Assembly (NCBI GenBank): GCA_025054525.1
Contig: JANWZJ010000009.1
Coordinates: forward strand, 1-51,769
Direction of reading: 5' to 3'
DNA: 51,769 nucleotides
DNA from: Bacteroidia bacterium
Lineage (GTDB): Bacteria; Bacteroidota; Bacteroidia; SpSt-205
Positions 6,850-15,902 of the stretch are shown here, one piece after another. Position 1 is the first letter of the stretch; each line of letters begins with the position of its first letter. The notes under the pieces were generated by a model. The model saw only the letters and a list, made by a program, of their open reading frames with translations. It was not told where the DNA came from and made no database searches. Position numbers and translations under genes: made by a program.

Positions 6850-9788
6850 AAGTCTGCCAAATTAAGGGCGTATTGTAGGTAATACAAGCCGCCTATCCGA
6901 GGCCCCCCTGCCACCTCTATATGATAGAAGTTGAGCAGGTTTTGGGCGCCTATACGCACTACACTATGCCAGCGTTCTATCTTATAGCTAACTTGCGCAT
7001 GGATAAGAGCGTAAGTAGGCACTATCCCAGAGAAAGTAGTATAATCATACCGAAAAGCATTCACCCATTGGTACCAGAGCTGGGCTTCCCAACGACCGAG
7101 ATTTTGCAGAATCAGTCCCGCCGATATCCGGTGCGGAGAAGAGTTGAAAAACACATACAAACTGGGGTCTATACTGACTGCCTGGTCTAAACCGATTGCC
7201 CGAGAGAAGCTATAGTTGGCTTGGAGAGCTAAGTACCTAAAGAGCCGATAGCTTATCGCCACGGTAGCAAACTGCCCTTGGAGCAGAGAGGGGATATTGT
7301 AATAGCGCCCATACATAGTTGAGAGGCTGTCTTTCTCCACATCATCGGGGGTGAGAGTTTTATTAGGACGATTCGGTCCGTATAACCGCACATATCCTTG
7401 AAAATCTCGGTACCATTGATGGGCATATGTAAGGTCCAAATACATCTTGCTCTCTAAGAGGAGGTGTCGTGAGCCTAATTCTAGGCTTGTTACTTTTTCG
7501 GGGCGCAGCGTTACAAGTGGAAGGCTTTTGAGATACTGGGCTGCTTTTTCGGGCGACAAACCTTGCTCCCGAGCCTTGCGATACGCTTCTACTGAACTGG
7601 CGGTGTAGTTATTCGTGCCAGCAATTCCATACTGCTTATCCGTTCGTTCCCAAGCCCCTATCAGCAGAAAGTTGGCAGGCAGACGAATGAAAAGGGCGTC
7701 CATGACGGGATTACGGAAGGCGCGTTGTAAAGCAACGCGCAGAATATGATGTTCTTGTTTGTCTATGCGCGCACTGAGCGCTATGCGGGGCGAGAAGAAG
7801 CCATATAGATACTGCCGATAATCATAGCGAATACCTACAGTAGCTTCTAAACGGTCATTCCAGAAAGTGCGTCGGCTTTGCAGGTAGGCGCCGGTTTCCC
7901 AGTTGTATAGGGGTTTGCCGCCGCTATCTATGAAGACCGCACCTTGCGAATAAATCTCAAACAGCCTCACACTGCCTCCCACGATAGTTCTGACTCCAGC
8001 AAAGGTAGGCAGTTCGTACTGGGCTTCGGCGTGATAAAAGGCGGAGTTACTGGGAAGCTGGGCGCCCCCTCGGCTAATAGGAACGCGAGTCAGCGAGTCC
8101 ACTATCTGCCGCAAACGAGGGCTATTGGGGGCAGGACGGGCTTCACCTTCCCAGCTTGCTTGCAACACACCAGGCAGATTAGCTATAGAGGGAAGCGTGC
8201 CGAGAAAACGAACATCATTATCAGCCAGCCAGCGAGCCGCTGCATGGTCTCCCCGCTTGGGCACCTCGCGCCCATATCGCTGCTCAAACGCAGCCCTATC
8301 CGCAGGCGATATAACCGCATCTATATACCCCCCATAAGCCAAAATATATTGCACAAACCAGTCGCGATGCGACTTTACTGAGGCGAGGGCATTTGCCCCC
8401 AAGGCAATCATGTTGCTCGTTCTGCCTGCATTCTCCTGCGCTGTATAAAGCCGAATGAATCCCCGAGGATGCGTAAGTTCTGCCCTATAGAGCTGATATA
8501 CAAAGTCCTTGAGCATATAGCGCATGTGGGTCTGGAAGAAGGTTTGTCCTGTGGCGATGTGATAATGGACTTTTCCCTGCCACCGCTCAGAGAACCGATA
8601 AGAGGCCTCTGCGCTAAGCTTTAATGCATAGGTGCGCGGTTCTATGAGGTCGGTTTCTAAGTATCCTGTGCGGCTTAGATAAAAAGCAGGGAGAGGCGAA
8701 TTATCGGCGGCGGGTACTCCACGGACGAAAATGCGGGCATCATAGCCGTTGCCATTCACGGGGATGTAGCCGGGATTTTGAGAGCCTGGCTGGTCAAAGG
8801 GAGGGGTAGCTCCGCCGTAGGTGCCCCGATCTGTGGTGTCCGTAGCCCACCAGTCTTGTCCCTGCATGCCATACAGCACTACCTTGAGGCCGAACCGATT
8901 GCGCCACGCATAGGCATATCGCGCCTGCAGCTCGTAAAAGGGCGCTGGATTAGACCGCTGCGAGCCTATGTGATTAATTCCTGCTCGCACCTGAGCCGAA
9001 AACCCCGGGTACTGAAAAGGGTCTTTGAGCGTGGTAAGCATCACGCCGTTGAAGGCATTGGGGCCATAGAGAGAAGAAACCGGTCCTAATACGACTTCTG
9101 TATTAGCTATATCTATGTCGGCTGCCCCCGAGAACACCCATACGGGTATACTTAGTCCCACAGAGAGTAGTTCTACCCCGTCCACCCGCTGGATAAAGCG
9201 CCCATTTTGAGTGAAGGCAAACCCCCGCGCATTGACTACGGGGAAAGTTAGGCTACTATGGACTACCTCCAGTCCGGGAAGAAAAGCCGCTGCCTGCGTG
9301 GAGAATAGGCCCGGCTGTGTGCGCAAATCTACTCCCGAAAGAGAAAAAACTTGTACGGGAGAATGCATTTGTTTTTCCTCTATGCGAGAAGCCGCTATGA
9401 CCACCTCTTGCCCAATAATCTCCTGCTCTTGAAGAGGGATAATCTCTGGCAGGCTCTCTTTGGGTTTGGGCGAAAGGGTGATACGCTTCGTCTCATACCC
9501 TACGTATGAGATTTCTACTTCTATGGGCTCGCGCAGCGTAGTGGGTAGTTCAAACTCCCCTTGAGCCCGCGTTACAGCGCCTATCACTGTGCTAGGCACC
9601 CGAACATAAGCTCCTACTAAGGGTTCTTTAGTTTTCGCATCTTGTACCCTGCCCTTAATCCAAAGGTAGGAGGGAGAGGTATCAGGAACTTGCTCTCGCT
9701 TGGGTTGAATGCGCGCAGCCCTGCGCAAAATCACCTGCCCCCAGACCACCCCTAGGCCCGCCACGATGGAAAAAATACAGGACCTCAT
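6846..9788 (-). CDS. TonB-dependent outer-membrane receptor
   Basis: A 980-residue receptor for energy-dependent uptake across the outer membrane. Signal peptide MRSCIFSIVAGLGVVWGQ; carboxypeptidase-regulatory-like beta domain (IKGRVQDAKTKEPLVGAYV to YVGYETKRITL, about 45-105); plug domain with VVIAASRIEEKQ (TonB-box-like region), VVNARGF, VDGVELL, EVVLGPVSSLYGPNAFNGV (about 130-260); then a long barrel ending in aromatic strands. The ligand is not evident; no SusD partner or periplasmic binding gene is adjacent, which argues against a glycan-utilisation locus. I chose ATG 9788; an in-frame TTG at 9794 would lie 5 nt behind the TAACTTTG box and is a real alternative. The downstream phosphatase gene overlaps it by 4 bp. 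Confidence 0.92.
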   Translation of the reverse strand: MRSCIFSIVAGLGVVWGQVILRRAARIQPKREQVPDTSPSYLWIKGRVQDAKTKEPLVGAYVRVPSTVIGAVTRAQGEFELPTTLREPIEVEISYVGYETKRITLSPKPKESLPEIIPLQEQEIIGQEVVIAASRIEEKQMHSPVQVFSLSGVDLRTQPGLFSTQAAAFLPGLEVVHSSLTFPVVNARGFAFTQNGRFIQRVDGVELLSVGLSIPVWVFSGAADIDIANTEVVLGPVSSLYGPNAFNGVMLTTLKDPFQYPGFSAQVRAGINHIGSQRSNPAPFYELQARYAYAWRNRFGLKVVLYGMQGQDWWATDTTDRGTYGGATPPFDQPGSQNPGYIPVNGNGYDARIFVRGVPAADNSPLPAFYLSRTGYLETDLIEPRTYALKLSAEASYRFSERWQGKVHYHIATGQTFFQTHMRYMLKDFVYQLYRAELTHPRGFIRLYTAQENAGRTSNMIALGANALASVKSHRDWFVQYILAYGGYIDAVISPADRAAFEQRYGREVPKRGDHAAARWLADNDVRFLGTLPSIANLPGVLQASWEGEARPAPNSPRLRQIVDSLTRVPISRGGAQLPSNSAFYHAEAQYELPTFAGVRTIVGGSVRLFEIYSQGAVFIDSGGKPLYNWETGAYLQSRRTFWNDRLEATVGIRYDYRQYLYGFFSPRIALSARIDKQEHHILRVALQRAFRNPVMDALFIRLPANFLLIGAWERTDKQYGIAGTNNYTASSVEAYRKAREQGLSPEKAAQYLKSLPLVTLRPEKVTSLELGSRHLLLESKMYLDLTYAHQWYRDFQGYVRLYGPNRPNKTLTPDDVEKDSLSTMYGRYYNIPSLLQGQFATVAISYRLFRYLALQANYSFSRAIGLDQAVSIDPSLYVFFNSSPHRISAGLILQNLGRWEAQLWYQWVNAFRYDYTTFSGIVPTYALIHAQVSYKIERWHSVVRIGAQNLLNFYHIEVAGGPRIGGLYYLQYALNLADL

Positions 9789-9799
9789 GCCCAAAGGGG

Positions 9800-9807
9800 C
9801 AAAGTTA
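9800..9807 (-). promoter_or_regulatory. -7 box of the TonB receptor gene
   Basis: Perfect TAACTTTG read leftward, 11 nt before ATG 9788 or 5 nt before the in-frame TTG 9794. The box lies in the short gap after the upstream glycosyltransferase stop. Confidence 0.6.
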
Positions 9808-11034
9808 GTTAGTACGATGCAGCTGTTGCAACTGCCGATACACCTTTTCGTACTGCTCTATTCCCACCTCTAAGGCTAAGTGGGGGCGAGCCCATTCGCG
9901 CACCTGCTGAACTGGCTGCCTCCGGAGGTCTTGAAGAAGTCGTATAATCACTTCATCGTAAGCATGGGAGGAGAAGTCTTTGACTAAGTAGAGTCCTTTT
10001 AGCTTTTGGGAAAGGACAAGCTGATCCCCTAAATCAGCTTGAGTCACTACGGGTACATTCATTGCGAGGAGTTCAGAGATTTTGACAGGGGAACAGCCTT
10101 TCCGACTAAAGCCCGGACGATAAAATATTACGGACGCATCCAAGGCCTCTATTCCTTTAGGGACCTCTGTGTGAGGCAGGTATTGGGTTTTTATGCGTTC
10201 AGCAGGCAGGCGAACCTCCTGAATAAAGGAGCTCACAAGGGTTGGGTCAGCAGGCGTAAAGAAAACAAAGAAGCTATCAGGCCTCTGTCGGAGAAGCCTT
10301 TCAAAGAAGCGTAGCATGTCTCGCACCTCGTAGAGGGCTCCTATAGACCCTACATAGCCCAAGACGAAGGCTTCTTCGGGGATTCCCAGTTGATTGCGAT
10401 AGAGTCGGCGACCTTCTCCTCTCGGACGAAAGAGCTCAAAATCTGCCACACAGGGAATAACTGTAATCTTTGACGAGGGTACGCCCCAGGTCTCTAACTC
10501 TTGTCGGGCCGCCTCGGTAAGCACCACAACATGCGCTGCAGAGCCGAGCATATGTCGTTCCCGCTTCTTCCATATCTTATACAGCCAGTCAAAAAATGGA
10601 TTGTGCGCAGGCCAGGCGCCTGTTTCTCTTCTTTCATCGGCCCAGAAGCCCCGCATATCAAAAATCCAGGGTATTCCTCTCTGAGAAGATATCCGGTGGG
10701 CTACCCAGCCCGCCACATAGCTGCGCGCATGCAGTAGGGAAATCTCCTCTCTTTGGACTATCCGCCGGGCGCTCCAGTAAAATCGGAAACTATCATAGGC
10801 TTTGGCTATGAGCGGAGGGCGCTGGGTAAAAGAAAGCGGATACCAGCTTATGCGGCGATCCTTGAGGTATTCTCGCATAGCTCTACCCTCCTTTTGCCAT
10901 CTTTCCTCCTTCTCAAAAGTCAATAGGTAGAAGGATACCCCCAGCCCCTCCTGAATCCCCTCTATGTAGGGCAAAATCTGAGATCGCCCTAAGGGGTCTA
11001 ATAAGCCATCGTAGGAAAGGTATAGCACCTTCAC
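9805..11034 (-). CDS. GT4-family glycosyltransferase
   Basis: A 409-residue GT-B enzyme. The N-terminus VLYLSYDGLLDPLGRSQILPYI is a hallmark of a bacterial GT4 subgroup. Later landmarks are HARSYVAGWVA and FDMRGFWADE (acceptor domain), VVVLTEAARQEL, the donor-domain strand FVLGYVGSIG, and the GCSPVKISELLAMNVPVV segment containing the conserved Glu. It probably transfers a sugar to a lipid-linked or surface glycan in the cytoplasm. The start is GTG at 11034, set by a perfect TACCTTTG box with a 4-nt spacer. It lies just downstream of a GT87-type membrane gene, suggesting a shared glycan pathway. Confidence 0.85.
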   Translation of the reverse strand: MKVLYLSYDGLLDPLGRSQILPYIEGIQEGLGVSFYLLTFEKEERWQKEGRAMREYLKDRRISWYPLSFTQRPPLIAKAYDSFRFYWSARRIVQREEISLLHARSYVAGWVAHRISSQRGIPWIFDMRGFWADERRETGAWPAHNPFFDWLYKIWKKRERHMLGSAAHVVVLTEAARQELETWGVPSSKITVIPCVADFELFRPRGEGRRLYRNQLGIPEEAFVLGYVGSIGALYEVRDMLRFFERLLRQRPDSFFVFFTPADPTLVSSFIQEVRLPAERIKTQYLPHTEVPKGIEALDASVIFYRPGFSRKGCSPVKISELLAMNVPVVTQADLGDQLVLSQKLKGLYLVKDFSSHAYDEVIIRLLQDLRRQPVQQVREWARPHLALEVGIEQYEKVYRQLQQLHRTN

Positions 11035-11038
11035 GCGC

Positions 11039-11046
11039 CAAAGGTA
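11039..11046 (-). promoter_or_regulatory. Leaderless-type promoter box of the GT4 gene
   Basis: TACCTTTG, read leftward, 4 nt before the GTG at 11034. Confidence 0.6.
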
Positions 11047-11058
11047 GGTTACCCTTTC

Positions 11059-12339
11059 TTAGGGCAGGGCTTGTGCTTGCCGCACTTGTCGCCAAACCTC
11101 AGGTAGAGTCAGAAGTCCTTCTCTCAAGTTATACCAGACCGCTACTCCGTATAGCATTAGCAGAGGTGCTACCTTAGGCAGGAGAATTGCGTACTTCTTC
11201 CAGAGAGCCCACTGCAGCGTAGGGTCCCAAACCTGAGGATTCTTCTCTATATCCAGTATCCCGAATGGTGTCGGCAAAGCCATCACAACTAAAGCTATTA
11301 GGATAAGCATTCTTGGGTAGCCGATACACTCAGGAGGCGTTAGCATAGAGACACCTATAAGCATTACCGCACTATAATGATGTTCCCATACTTGATGATA
11401 GGTTAGGAAGTGAGCTAACAGAAGTAGGCATGCCTGCGCCCAGATATGGCTTCGCTTGGAGAAAAGCACTATGCCTATGGAGAATAGAAACACACCGTAT
11501 TTTATGCCCCAAATAATTGGCTTTACGGCGTCTTCAGCTCCGACCGCCCCCAAACTCAATCCTATCATAGCAGCCAAGCCATAGTTGCCCGAAAAGTATA
11601 GGATGTCTCGGTCATGTATATAGAGGTTTCTTTCATATACCTCTATCATAGCGCGAGGGTGATTGGCAGTATAGGGCATGTTAGTGATAATGCCTATATC
11701 CGCACATGTAAATATCAAGAGTAATCCCCATTTTTGTCTCAGCCATGCTGGCAAAGTTATCAAGGGAAAGAGCTTTATCACTATAGCGAATGCCACAAAT
11801 ATAGGAGCTATATGTAGAAATACCCCAATAAGGTAAAGAGCTGTACTCAAGAAAGTAAATTGCCCCATGTAAAGCTCTAAGAAATAGGGGGAGTTGAGTA
11901 GGAGGAGGATAACTGCAATCAACCGAGTGTGAAGATCAGAGATGGCGTTTCCTATCAAGATGACTATGAGAATCAATACTGCCTCTAAAAGAGTTACCCA
12001 GAGGGCATAAGCTATCCAAGGGCTCAGCGCCCTTAGCGGGTATAAGCAGCATGCCACCGCTGGCAAATAGCGGTAAGAATAAGAGTATGGGGTCTTCGGG
12101 TCATGCGGACAGTTATAGAGAGTATGCGGTTCCGGTTCATAGAGGCATCGGGCTGCATGATATACAGAGAAAAAGTCAGCCCCTTTACCTTTTCTATGGA
12201 TGGTATCGTTATGAAGAGACCAAATAACAGGGTGCTTGTCGGATAGAATAGACCATACGATATAGGTATGCAGGGTTGCAGCCGAGAAAAGCATGAGGGC
12301 AGCCAAGGGGGAGGCAAACAATCGGAGCGGATTCTGCAT
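11059..12339 (-). CDS. GT87-like (DUF2029) membrane mannosyltransferase-type protein
   Basis: A 426-residue polytopic membrane protein with about ten hydrophobic helices. The first loop holds the GT-C signature around DFFSVYHAARCLYE followed by YSYSYRYLPAVAC, the pattern of GT87/DUF2029 polyprenyl-phosphate-sugar-dependent transferases, whose catalytic Asp sits in the first periplasmic loop. It would use a lipid-linked sugar on the outer face of the inner membrane. The acceptor is unknown. A TACCTTTA box ends 9 nt before the ATG. It diverges from rpmI with 68 bp between starts. Confidence 0.78.
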   Translation of the reverse strand: MQNPLRLFASPLAALMLFSAATLHTYIVWSILSDKHPVIWSLHNDTIHRKGKGADFFSVYHAARCLYEPEPHTLYNCPHDPKTPYSYSYRYLPAVACCLYPLRALSPWIAYALWVTLLEAVLILIVILIGNAISDLHTRLIAVILLLLNSPYFLELYMGQFTFLSTALYLIGVFLHIAPIFVAFAIVIKLFPLITLPAWLRQKWGLLLIFTCADIGIITNMPYTANHPRAMIEVYERNLYIHDRDILYFSGNYGLAAMIGLSLGAVGAEDAVKPIIWGIKYGVFLFSIGIVLFSKRSHIWAQACLLLLAHFLTYHQVWEHHYSAVMLIGVSMLTPPECIGYPRMLILIALVVMALPTPFGILDIEKNPQVWDPTLQWALWKKYAILLPKVAPLLMLYGVAVWYNLREGLLTLPEVWRQVRQAQALP

Positions 12340-12369
12340 AGCCTCGGCTAAAGGTAGGCGAAGTGATTA

Positions 12370-12400
12370 TTTGTACTGGCAAAGTTTTTGCCTACCTTTG
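12370..12400 (+). promoter_or_regulatory. Promoter of the rpmI-rplT-fabD operon
   Basis: The clearest two-part promoter in the window: TTTG at 12370-12373, 19 bp spacer, perfect TACCTTTG at 12393-12400, matching the Bacteroidota -33/-7 consensus. The box ends 7 nt before the ATG of rpmI, leaving little or no 5' leader. Confidence 0.7.
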
Positions 12401-12407
12401 CTGTCTC

Positions 12408-12599
12408 ATGAAAGGGCACTCGGGCAGCCAGAAACGCTTCAAGATCACTGCTACGGGCAAGGTTCTCCACAAAGCCACGGGGCGCAGGCATAACTTTGAC
12501 ACGAAGAGTATTCGGCGCAAACGCGCTCTGCGCAAAGACCGGGCTGTGAAAGGAGCGGATTTACCTCGTATTCGTTTGCTTATTACTCATATGCGATAA
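12408..12599 (+). CDS. rpmI: 50S ribosomal protein L35
   Basis: A 63-residue basic ribosomal protein. From the ATG at 12408 it reads [19 protein letters not shown] with the L35 hallmarks [24 protein letters not shown] and [11 protein letters not shown]. The longer reading from 12363 adds an unrelated 15-residue stretch over the promoter and is rejected. L35 sits in the large ribosomal subunit. The next gene is rplT, 4 bp downstream, as usual, but infC, normally just upstream in bacteria, is absent. Confidence 0.95.
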   Translation: MKGHSGSQKRFKITATGKVLHKATGRRHNFDTKSIRRKRALRKDRAVKGADLPRIRLLITHMR

Positions 12600-12603
12600 G
12601 TCT

Positions 12604-12951
12604 ATGCGAGCTAAGAATAGAGTAGCCTCTCGGGAGCGGCGCCGCCGCATCTTGCGCCAGGTCAAGGGATATTGGGGGCGCAAAAAGAATGTCTTTCGCC
12701 ATGCCAACAATCAGCTTCAAAAAGGCCTCGTATATGCTTATATCCACCGCCGCCGCAAAAAACGGGACTTCCGTCGCCTATGGATTCAGCGTATCAATGC
12801 AGCTGTACGGGCGCATGGGATGAGTTATAGTACCTTCATACATCGCCTCTCCCAAGCAGGAATAGCCCTGAATCGCAAGATGTTAGCGGATTTAGCCCTT
12901 ACGCAACCGGAAGCCTTTGCAGCTATCGTAGAGCGCGTCAAGGCCGCATAA
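12604..12951 (+). CDS. rplT: 50S ribosomal protein L20
   Basis: A 115-residue L20, of normal length. Hallmarks are [30 protein letters not shown] at the N-terminus and the globular part with [27 protein letters not shown]. It binds 23S rRNA early in large-subunit assembly; in enteric bacteria and firmicutes it also represses the infC-rpmI-rplT operon by binding the leader. A leader of that kind cannot exist here, because the promoter lies directly against rpmI. It overlaps fabD by one base (TAATG). Confidence 0.97.
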   Translation: MRAKNRVASRERRRRILRQVKGYWGRKKNVFRHANNQLQKGLVYAYIHRRRKKRDFRRLWIQRINAAVRAHGMSYSTFIHRLSQAGIALNRKMLADLALTQPEAFAAIVERVKAA

Positions 12952-13835
12952 TGGGCATAGCTTTTCTTTTCCCTGGGCAGGGCTCCCAAAGCGTAGGGAT
13001 GGCTAAGCGTTTATATGAAAGCCATTCTACGCTTCAAGGGTTGTTTCTGCGCGCAGAAGAGGTGATAGGGCAGCCTTTGCGACAGCTTATGTTTGAAGGG
13101 CCCGCCGAGGCCCTACAACGCACCTCCATCACCCAGCCTGCTCTTTACCTGCATGGTTATGCCGTAGCCCAGACCCGTCCTGAAAAACCCAACGCCGTAG
13201 CGGGACACTCTTTAGGGGAATTTACAGCGTTAGCGGTGGCGGGTGTATTTTCCTTTGAAGAAGGATTAGAACTGGTCAAAGTGCGCGCACAAGGTATGCA
13301 GGAAGCCTGTGATGCTCGCCCCAGTACCATGGCGGCGATTATTGGATTAGCCGATGAAGTGGTAGAACGGTTATGCAAAGAAGCCGCTGAGGTAGGGGTG
13401 GTCGTAGCTGCTAACTACAACTCGCCTGGGCAGATAGTGATTTCAGGCGAAACTGCTGCCGTACAAGCCGTCATGGCGAAAGCCAAAAGTGCTGGTGCCC
13501 GTCTGGTCAAGCAGCTTGCCGTGAATGGGGCTTTTCATTCTCCCCTTATGGAACCAGCCCGGCAAAAACTCGCCGCAGCGATAGAACGAATCCCTTTCCG
13601 TCCCCCTCAAGTACCTGTGTATCCGAATGTCTCTGCTCGCAGCGAAAAAGACCCCGCCCGTCTCAAAGCACTCCTCATAGAACAGCTGACAGCTCCTGTT
13701 CGCTGGACCCAAACCCTGCAAGCCATGTGGTCAGATGGGATTCGTAGTTTTTATGAGCTTGGGCCTGGGAACGTGCTCACTGGGCTTGTGAAACGCACCC
13801 TTCCTGAAGCCCAGACCTTTACCTATGACTCCTGA
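12951..13835 (+). CDS. fabD: Malonyl-CoA:ACP transacylase
   Basis: A 294-residue FabD, which moves malonyl from CoA to acyl carrier protein for fatty-acid synthesis. The N-terminus has FPGQGSQSVGM (oxyanion loop), the nucleophile elbow GHSLGEF with Ser87, then a QEACDARPSTMAAI segment and the catalytic His in NGAFHSPLM. The C-terminal ELGPGNVLTGLVKR is typical. It is translationally linked to rplT by a TAATG overlap, an arrangement that ties fatty-acid supply to ribosome synthesis in expression. It is followed by a small gene with its own promoter box. Confidence 0.95.
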   Translation: MGIAFLFPGQGSQSVGMAKRLYESHSTLQGLFLRAEEVIGQPLRQLMFEGPAEALQRTSITQPALYLHGYAVAQTRPEKPNAVAGHSLGEFTALAVAGVFSFEEGLELVKVRAQGMQEACDARPSTMAAIIGLADEVVERLCKEAAEVGVVVAANYNSPGQIVISGETAAVQAVMAKAKSAGARLVKQLAVNGAFHSPLMEPARQKLAAAIERIPFRPPQVPVYPNVSARSEKDPARLKALLIEQLTAPVRWTQTLQAMWSDGIRSFYELGPGNVLTGLVKRTLPEAQTFTYDS

Positions 13836-13843
13836 AAATCCCC

Positions 13844-13851
13844 TAACTTCG
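13844..13851 (+). promoter_or_regulatory. -7 box of the 57-residue small gene
   Basis: TAACTTCG, one mismatch to TAnnTTTG and the same variant as at the macrodomain gene, ending 5 nt before the ATG at 13857. Confidence 0.5.
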
Positions 13852-13856
13852 TGCAT

Positions 13857-14030
13857 ATGGCGAGTTTAGAGGAACTCATCAAAGCCGCTCTTCAAAAACC
13901 TGACTTGCGCAAGTCCGTAAAAGGCATTTTAGAACAAGCCCTGGAGCAGCTTAGCAACCCCACGCTACCTGATGATGAGCGACAAAAACTTTTAGAGCAG
14001 GCCGAGAAGCTCGCTAAAGAATCTGCTTAG
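13857..14030 (+). CDS. Small helical protein of 57 residues, unknown function
   Basis: An open frame of 57 codons between fabD and dapF. It begins MASLEELIKAALQKPDLR, continues through a VKGILEQALEQL helix and ends EQAEKLAKESA. It looks like two or three amphipathic helices with many Leu, Glu and Lys and no Cys or membrane segment. Support for its being real: a TAACTTCG box at the standard distance, no competing gene, and a length that fills the gap exactly. It overlaps the end of convergent dapF by 4 bp. I do not recognise the family. Confidence 0.6.
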   Translation: MASLEELIKAALQKPDLRKSVKGILEQALEQLSNPTLPDDERQKLLEQAEKLAKESA

Positions 14031-14776
14031 AGAGGAGTTTTCCACTCCCCCCAGAAGACCTCTTCTACCTCGCCTATGAGCCAAATATGGGCCCCCTCCT
14101 TGCGTATGCGCAGTAAGCCGCCACGTGTATAGATTGTTAGCTCTGATTCATTGGCGAGGACTGCGAGAGCGGCGCAGGCGGTGCCACAGCTTAGCGTTTC
14201 GCTCTCCACGCCCCGCTCATATGTGCGAATATGCCAGCCTGTTTCGTCCCGAGCAAAGAAGCTTACGTTGACCCCACCTTCATCCCAGCGTGTATCGTAG
14301 CGTAGAGGAGGCGCTACTTCCTCCAATCGTAGCTTATTCAGCTCTTCTAAGGGCACTTCTATGAGCTTATGCGGCGAACCTGTATGGACAAACCACTGAT
14401 GTAATCCTATCTCTTTGGGTTGCGCATGGAGATGCAGTTGGACACTCACGAGGGGAGGCGTCGTTTGGAGAACCTGCGCGGCATGGACACCATCCGCAGC
14501 ATGAAGTACAGCATACTCCAAGTTCCAGCGCTGGTAGGCGCTCCACATAGAAGCACGCGCCCCGTTCCCACAGAAGCTCCCTAAGGCCCCATCGGCATTC
14601 CAATAATGCATGTAGATGCCAATGCCTTCGCCTTTCTCTATGAAAAGAATGCCATCCGCTCCAATCCCTATGTGCCTATCGCACAGGCGGCGCCTCTGTT
14701 CGGTGGTAAGTGCAAAAGGACTATCTTCTAATAAGATGAAGTCATTACCCGTGGCGTGCAGCTTCCGAAAGCGCAT
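14027..14776 (-). CDS. dapF: Diaminopimelate epimerase
   Basis: A 249-residue DapF, converting LL- to meso-diaminopimelate for lysine and peptidoglycan synthesis. The N-terminus [16 protein letters not shown] is diagnostic. The two catalytic cysteines are visible: Cys69 in FCGNGARA and Cys197 in ETLSCGTACAAL. It is slightly shorter than the 270-280 of many homologues. Its start lies 32 bp inside the 3' end of mscS, so it is the last gene of the tsf-pyrH-mscS-dapF unit. Confidence 0.95.
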   Translation of the reverse strand: MRFRKLHATGNDFILLEDSPFALTTEQRRRLCDRHIGIGADGILFIEKGEGIGIYMHYWNADGALGSFCGNGARASMWSAYQRWNLEYAVLHAADGVHAAQVLQTTPPLVSVQLHLHAQPKEIGLHQWFVHTGSPHKLIEVPLEELNKLRLEEVAPPLRYDTRWDEGGVNVSFFARDETGWHIRTYERGVESETLSCGTACAALAVLANESELTIYTRGGLLRIRKEGAHIWLIGEVEEVFWGEWKTPL

Positions 14777-15902
14777 GATGAGGTTGGGGGAAGCTCTCTA
14801 CATAGATCGTACGGGTAGGGAAGGCAAAAGTTGTTTGTGGTTCATATTTACGCACCGTCCGCAGAATTGTCCAGGCAACTTGGTCTTGAAAGTAGAATAT
14901 TCCTATCGGCGAGGGGTCAGACTCATCCACTTTATAGTCCGTTCGGTAAAATACAATTACTGTAACCTCTAAAGCCGAGTCCAAAAAGTTAGTGAAAAAG
15001 ACAGAGGGAGGCCGACTTAGGAAAGGAAGCGCCTCCAAAGCCCTGCGCAAATCTTGTAGGAGGCTCTCTAAAACCGCAGAAGGCGTACTATAAAGCACAC
15101 CTATTCTGAACAAAATGCGACGCTCTTTCACTTGTGTAAGATTCTCTAGAGGGGAATCCGTGAGTTTCTTGTTAGGAATAATTAGCAGGAGATTATCCAG
15201 CGTGCGAATGTGGGTGGAACGCAGCCCTATACGCTCTACTGTGCCGATAAGGTTATTATCTATGCGAATGAGGTCTCCTACTTGGAAAGGTTTATCAGAG
15301 AAAATGACAATAGCCCCGAAGAAATGCTGAAGGGTTTCTTGGGCGGCTAGAGCGACCGCCAGCCCACCTAAGCCCAGAGTTGTGAAGAAAGGGGCTACAT
15401 TGATTTTGAGCGTGTGCTCTATCATTAGAAAACCTACCAGCAAAAAGAGAACTATCCGTCCTATCGTGAAGAGCGGGTGGACCAACTGAAGTTTATAGGT
15501 TTCGCCAGCGGCTTTATAGCGGGAGGCGAGAATGGTCTCTGCTACCGCTAAGAGCCGACTCCCTACCAAGGCAAACGCAAGAAATGCTAATGCTTGAAAT
15601 ATGCGGCGTATCCATTCTACGTATTCTGGGGAAATGTGAAAGAATCTCAAAATAGCCCCCGCGCTGTAAGCTACTATAAGGAAAAGAGGCAAGAGCCATG
15701 CAGGACGCATGAGCCGATGAAGCTGTTCGGAGGAGATGTCTTGACGAGCGGTGCCTAAGGCGAGATAGAAAAGCCGACTAAGTCCATGAGCCAGTATGCG
15801 TGCGACAAAGTAGCCCAGAATGAGCAACAAAGCTGCTCCCGCCCAGTGTGCAACGGGAATTCCCCACCATTTAGTTTGCCAGAACCATTCCCACCAGCTC
15901 AT
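14745..15902 (-). CDS. MscS-family mechanosensitive channel
   Basis: A 385-residue small-conductance mechanosensitive channel protein that would release solutes at hypo-osmotic shock. Several N-terminal transmembrane helices are followed by the pore-lining helix, a Gly/Ala-rich stretch [20 protein letters not shown], and the start of the cytoplasmic beta domain [10 protein letters not shown] and [12 protein letters not shown]. The C-terminal alpha-beta vestibule follows. The start overlaps pyrH by 4 bp (ATGA); the end overlaps dapF by 32 bp. Confidence 0.92.
   Translation of the reverse strand: MSWWEWFWQTKWWGIPVAHWAGAALLLILGYFVARILAHGLSRLFYLALGTARQDISSEQLHRLMRPAWLLPLFLIVAYSAGAILRFFHISPEYVEWIRRIFQALAFLAFALVGSRLLAVAETILASRYKAAGETYKLQLVHPLFTIGRIVLFLLVGFLMIEHTLKINVAPFFTTLGLGGLAVALAAQETLQHFFGAIVIFSDKPFQVGDLIRIDNNLIGTVERIGLRSTHIRTLDNLLLIIPNKKLTDSPLENLTQVKERRILFRIGVLYSTPSAVLESLLQDLRRALEALPFLSRPPSVFFTNFLDSALEVTVIVFYRTDYKVDESDPSPIGIFYFQDQVAWTILRTVRKYEPQTTFAFPTRTIYVESFPQPHHALSEAARHG

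Noticed and set aside
7944-8381. Rightward open frame of 145 codons inside the TonB receptor gene
   Set aside because: Antisense shadow of a strongly supported receptor, no box and no recognisable protein.
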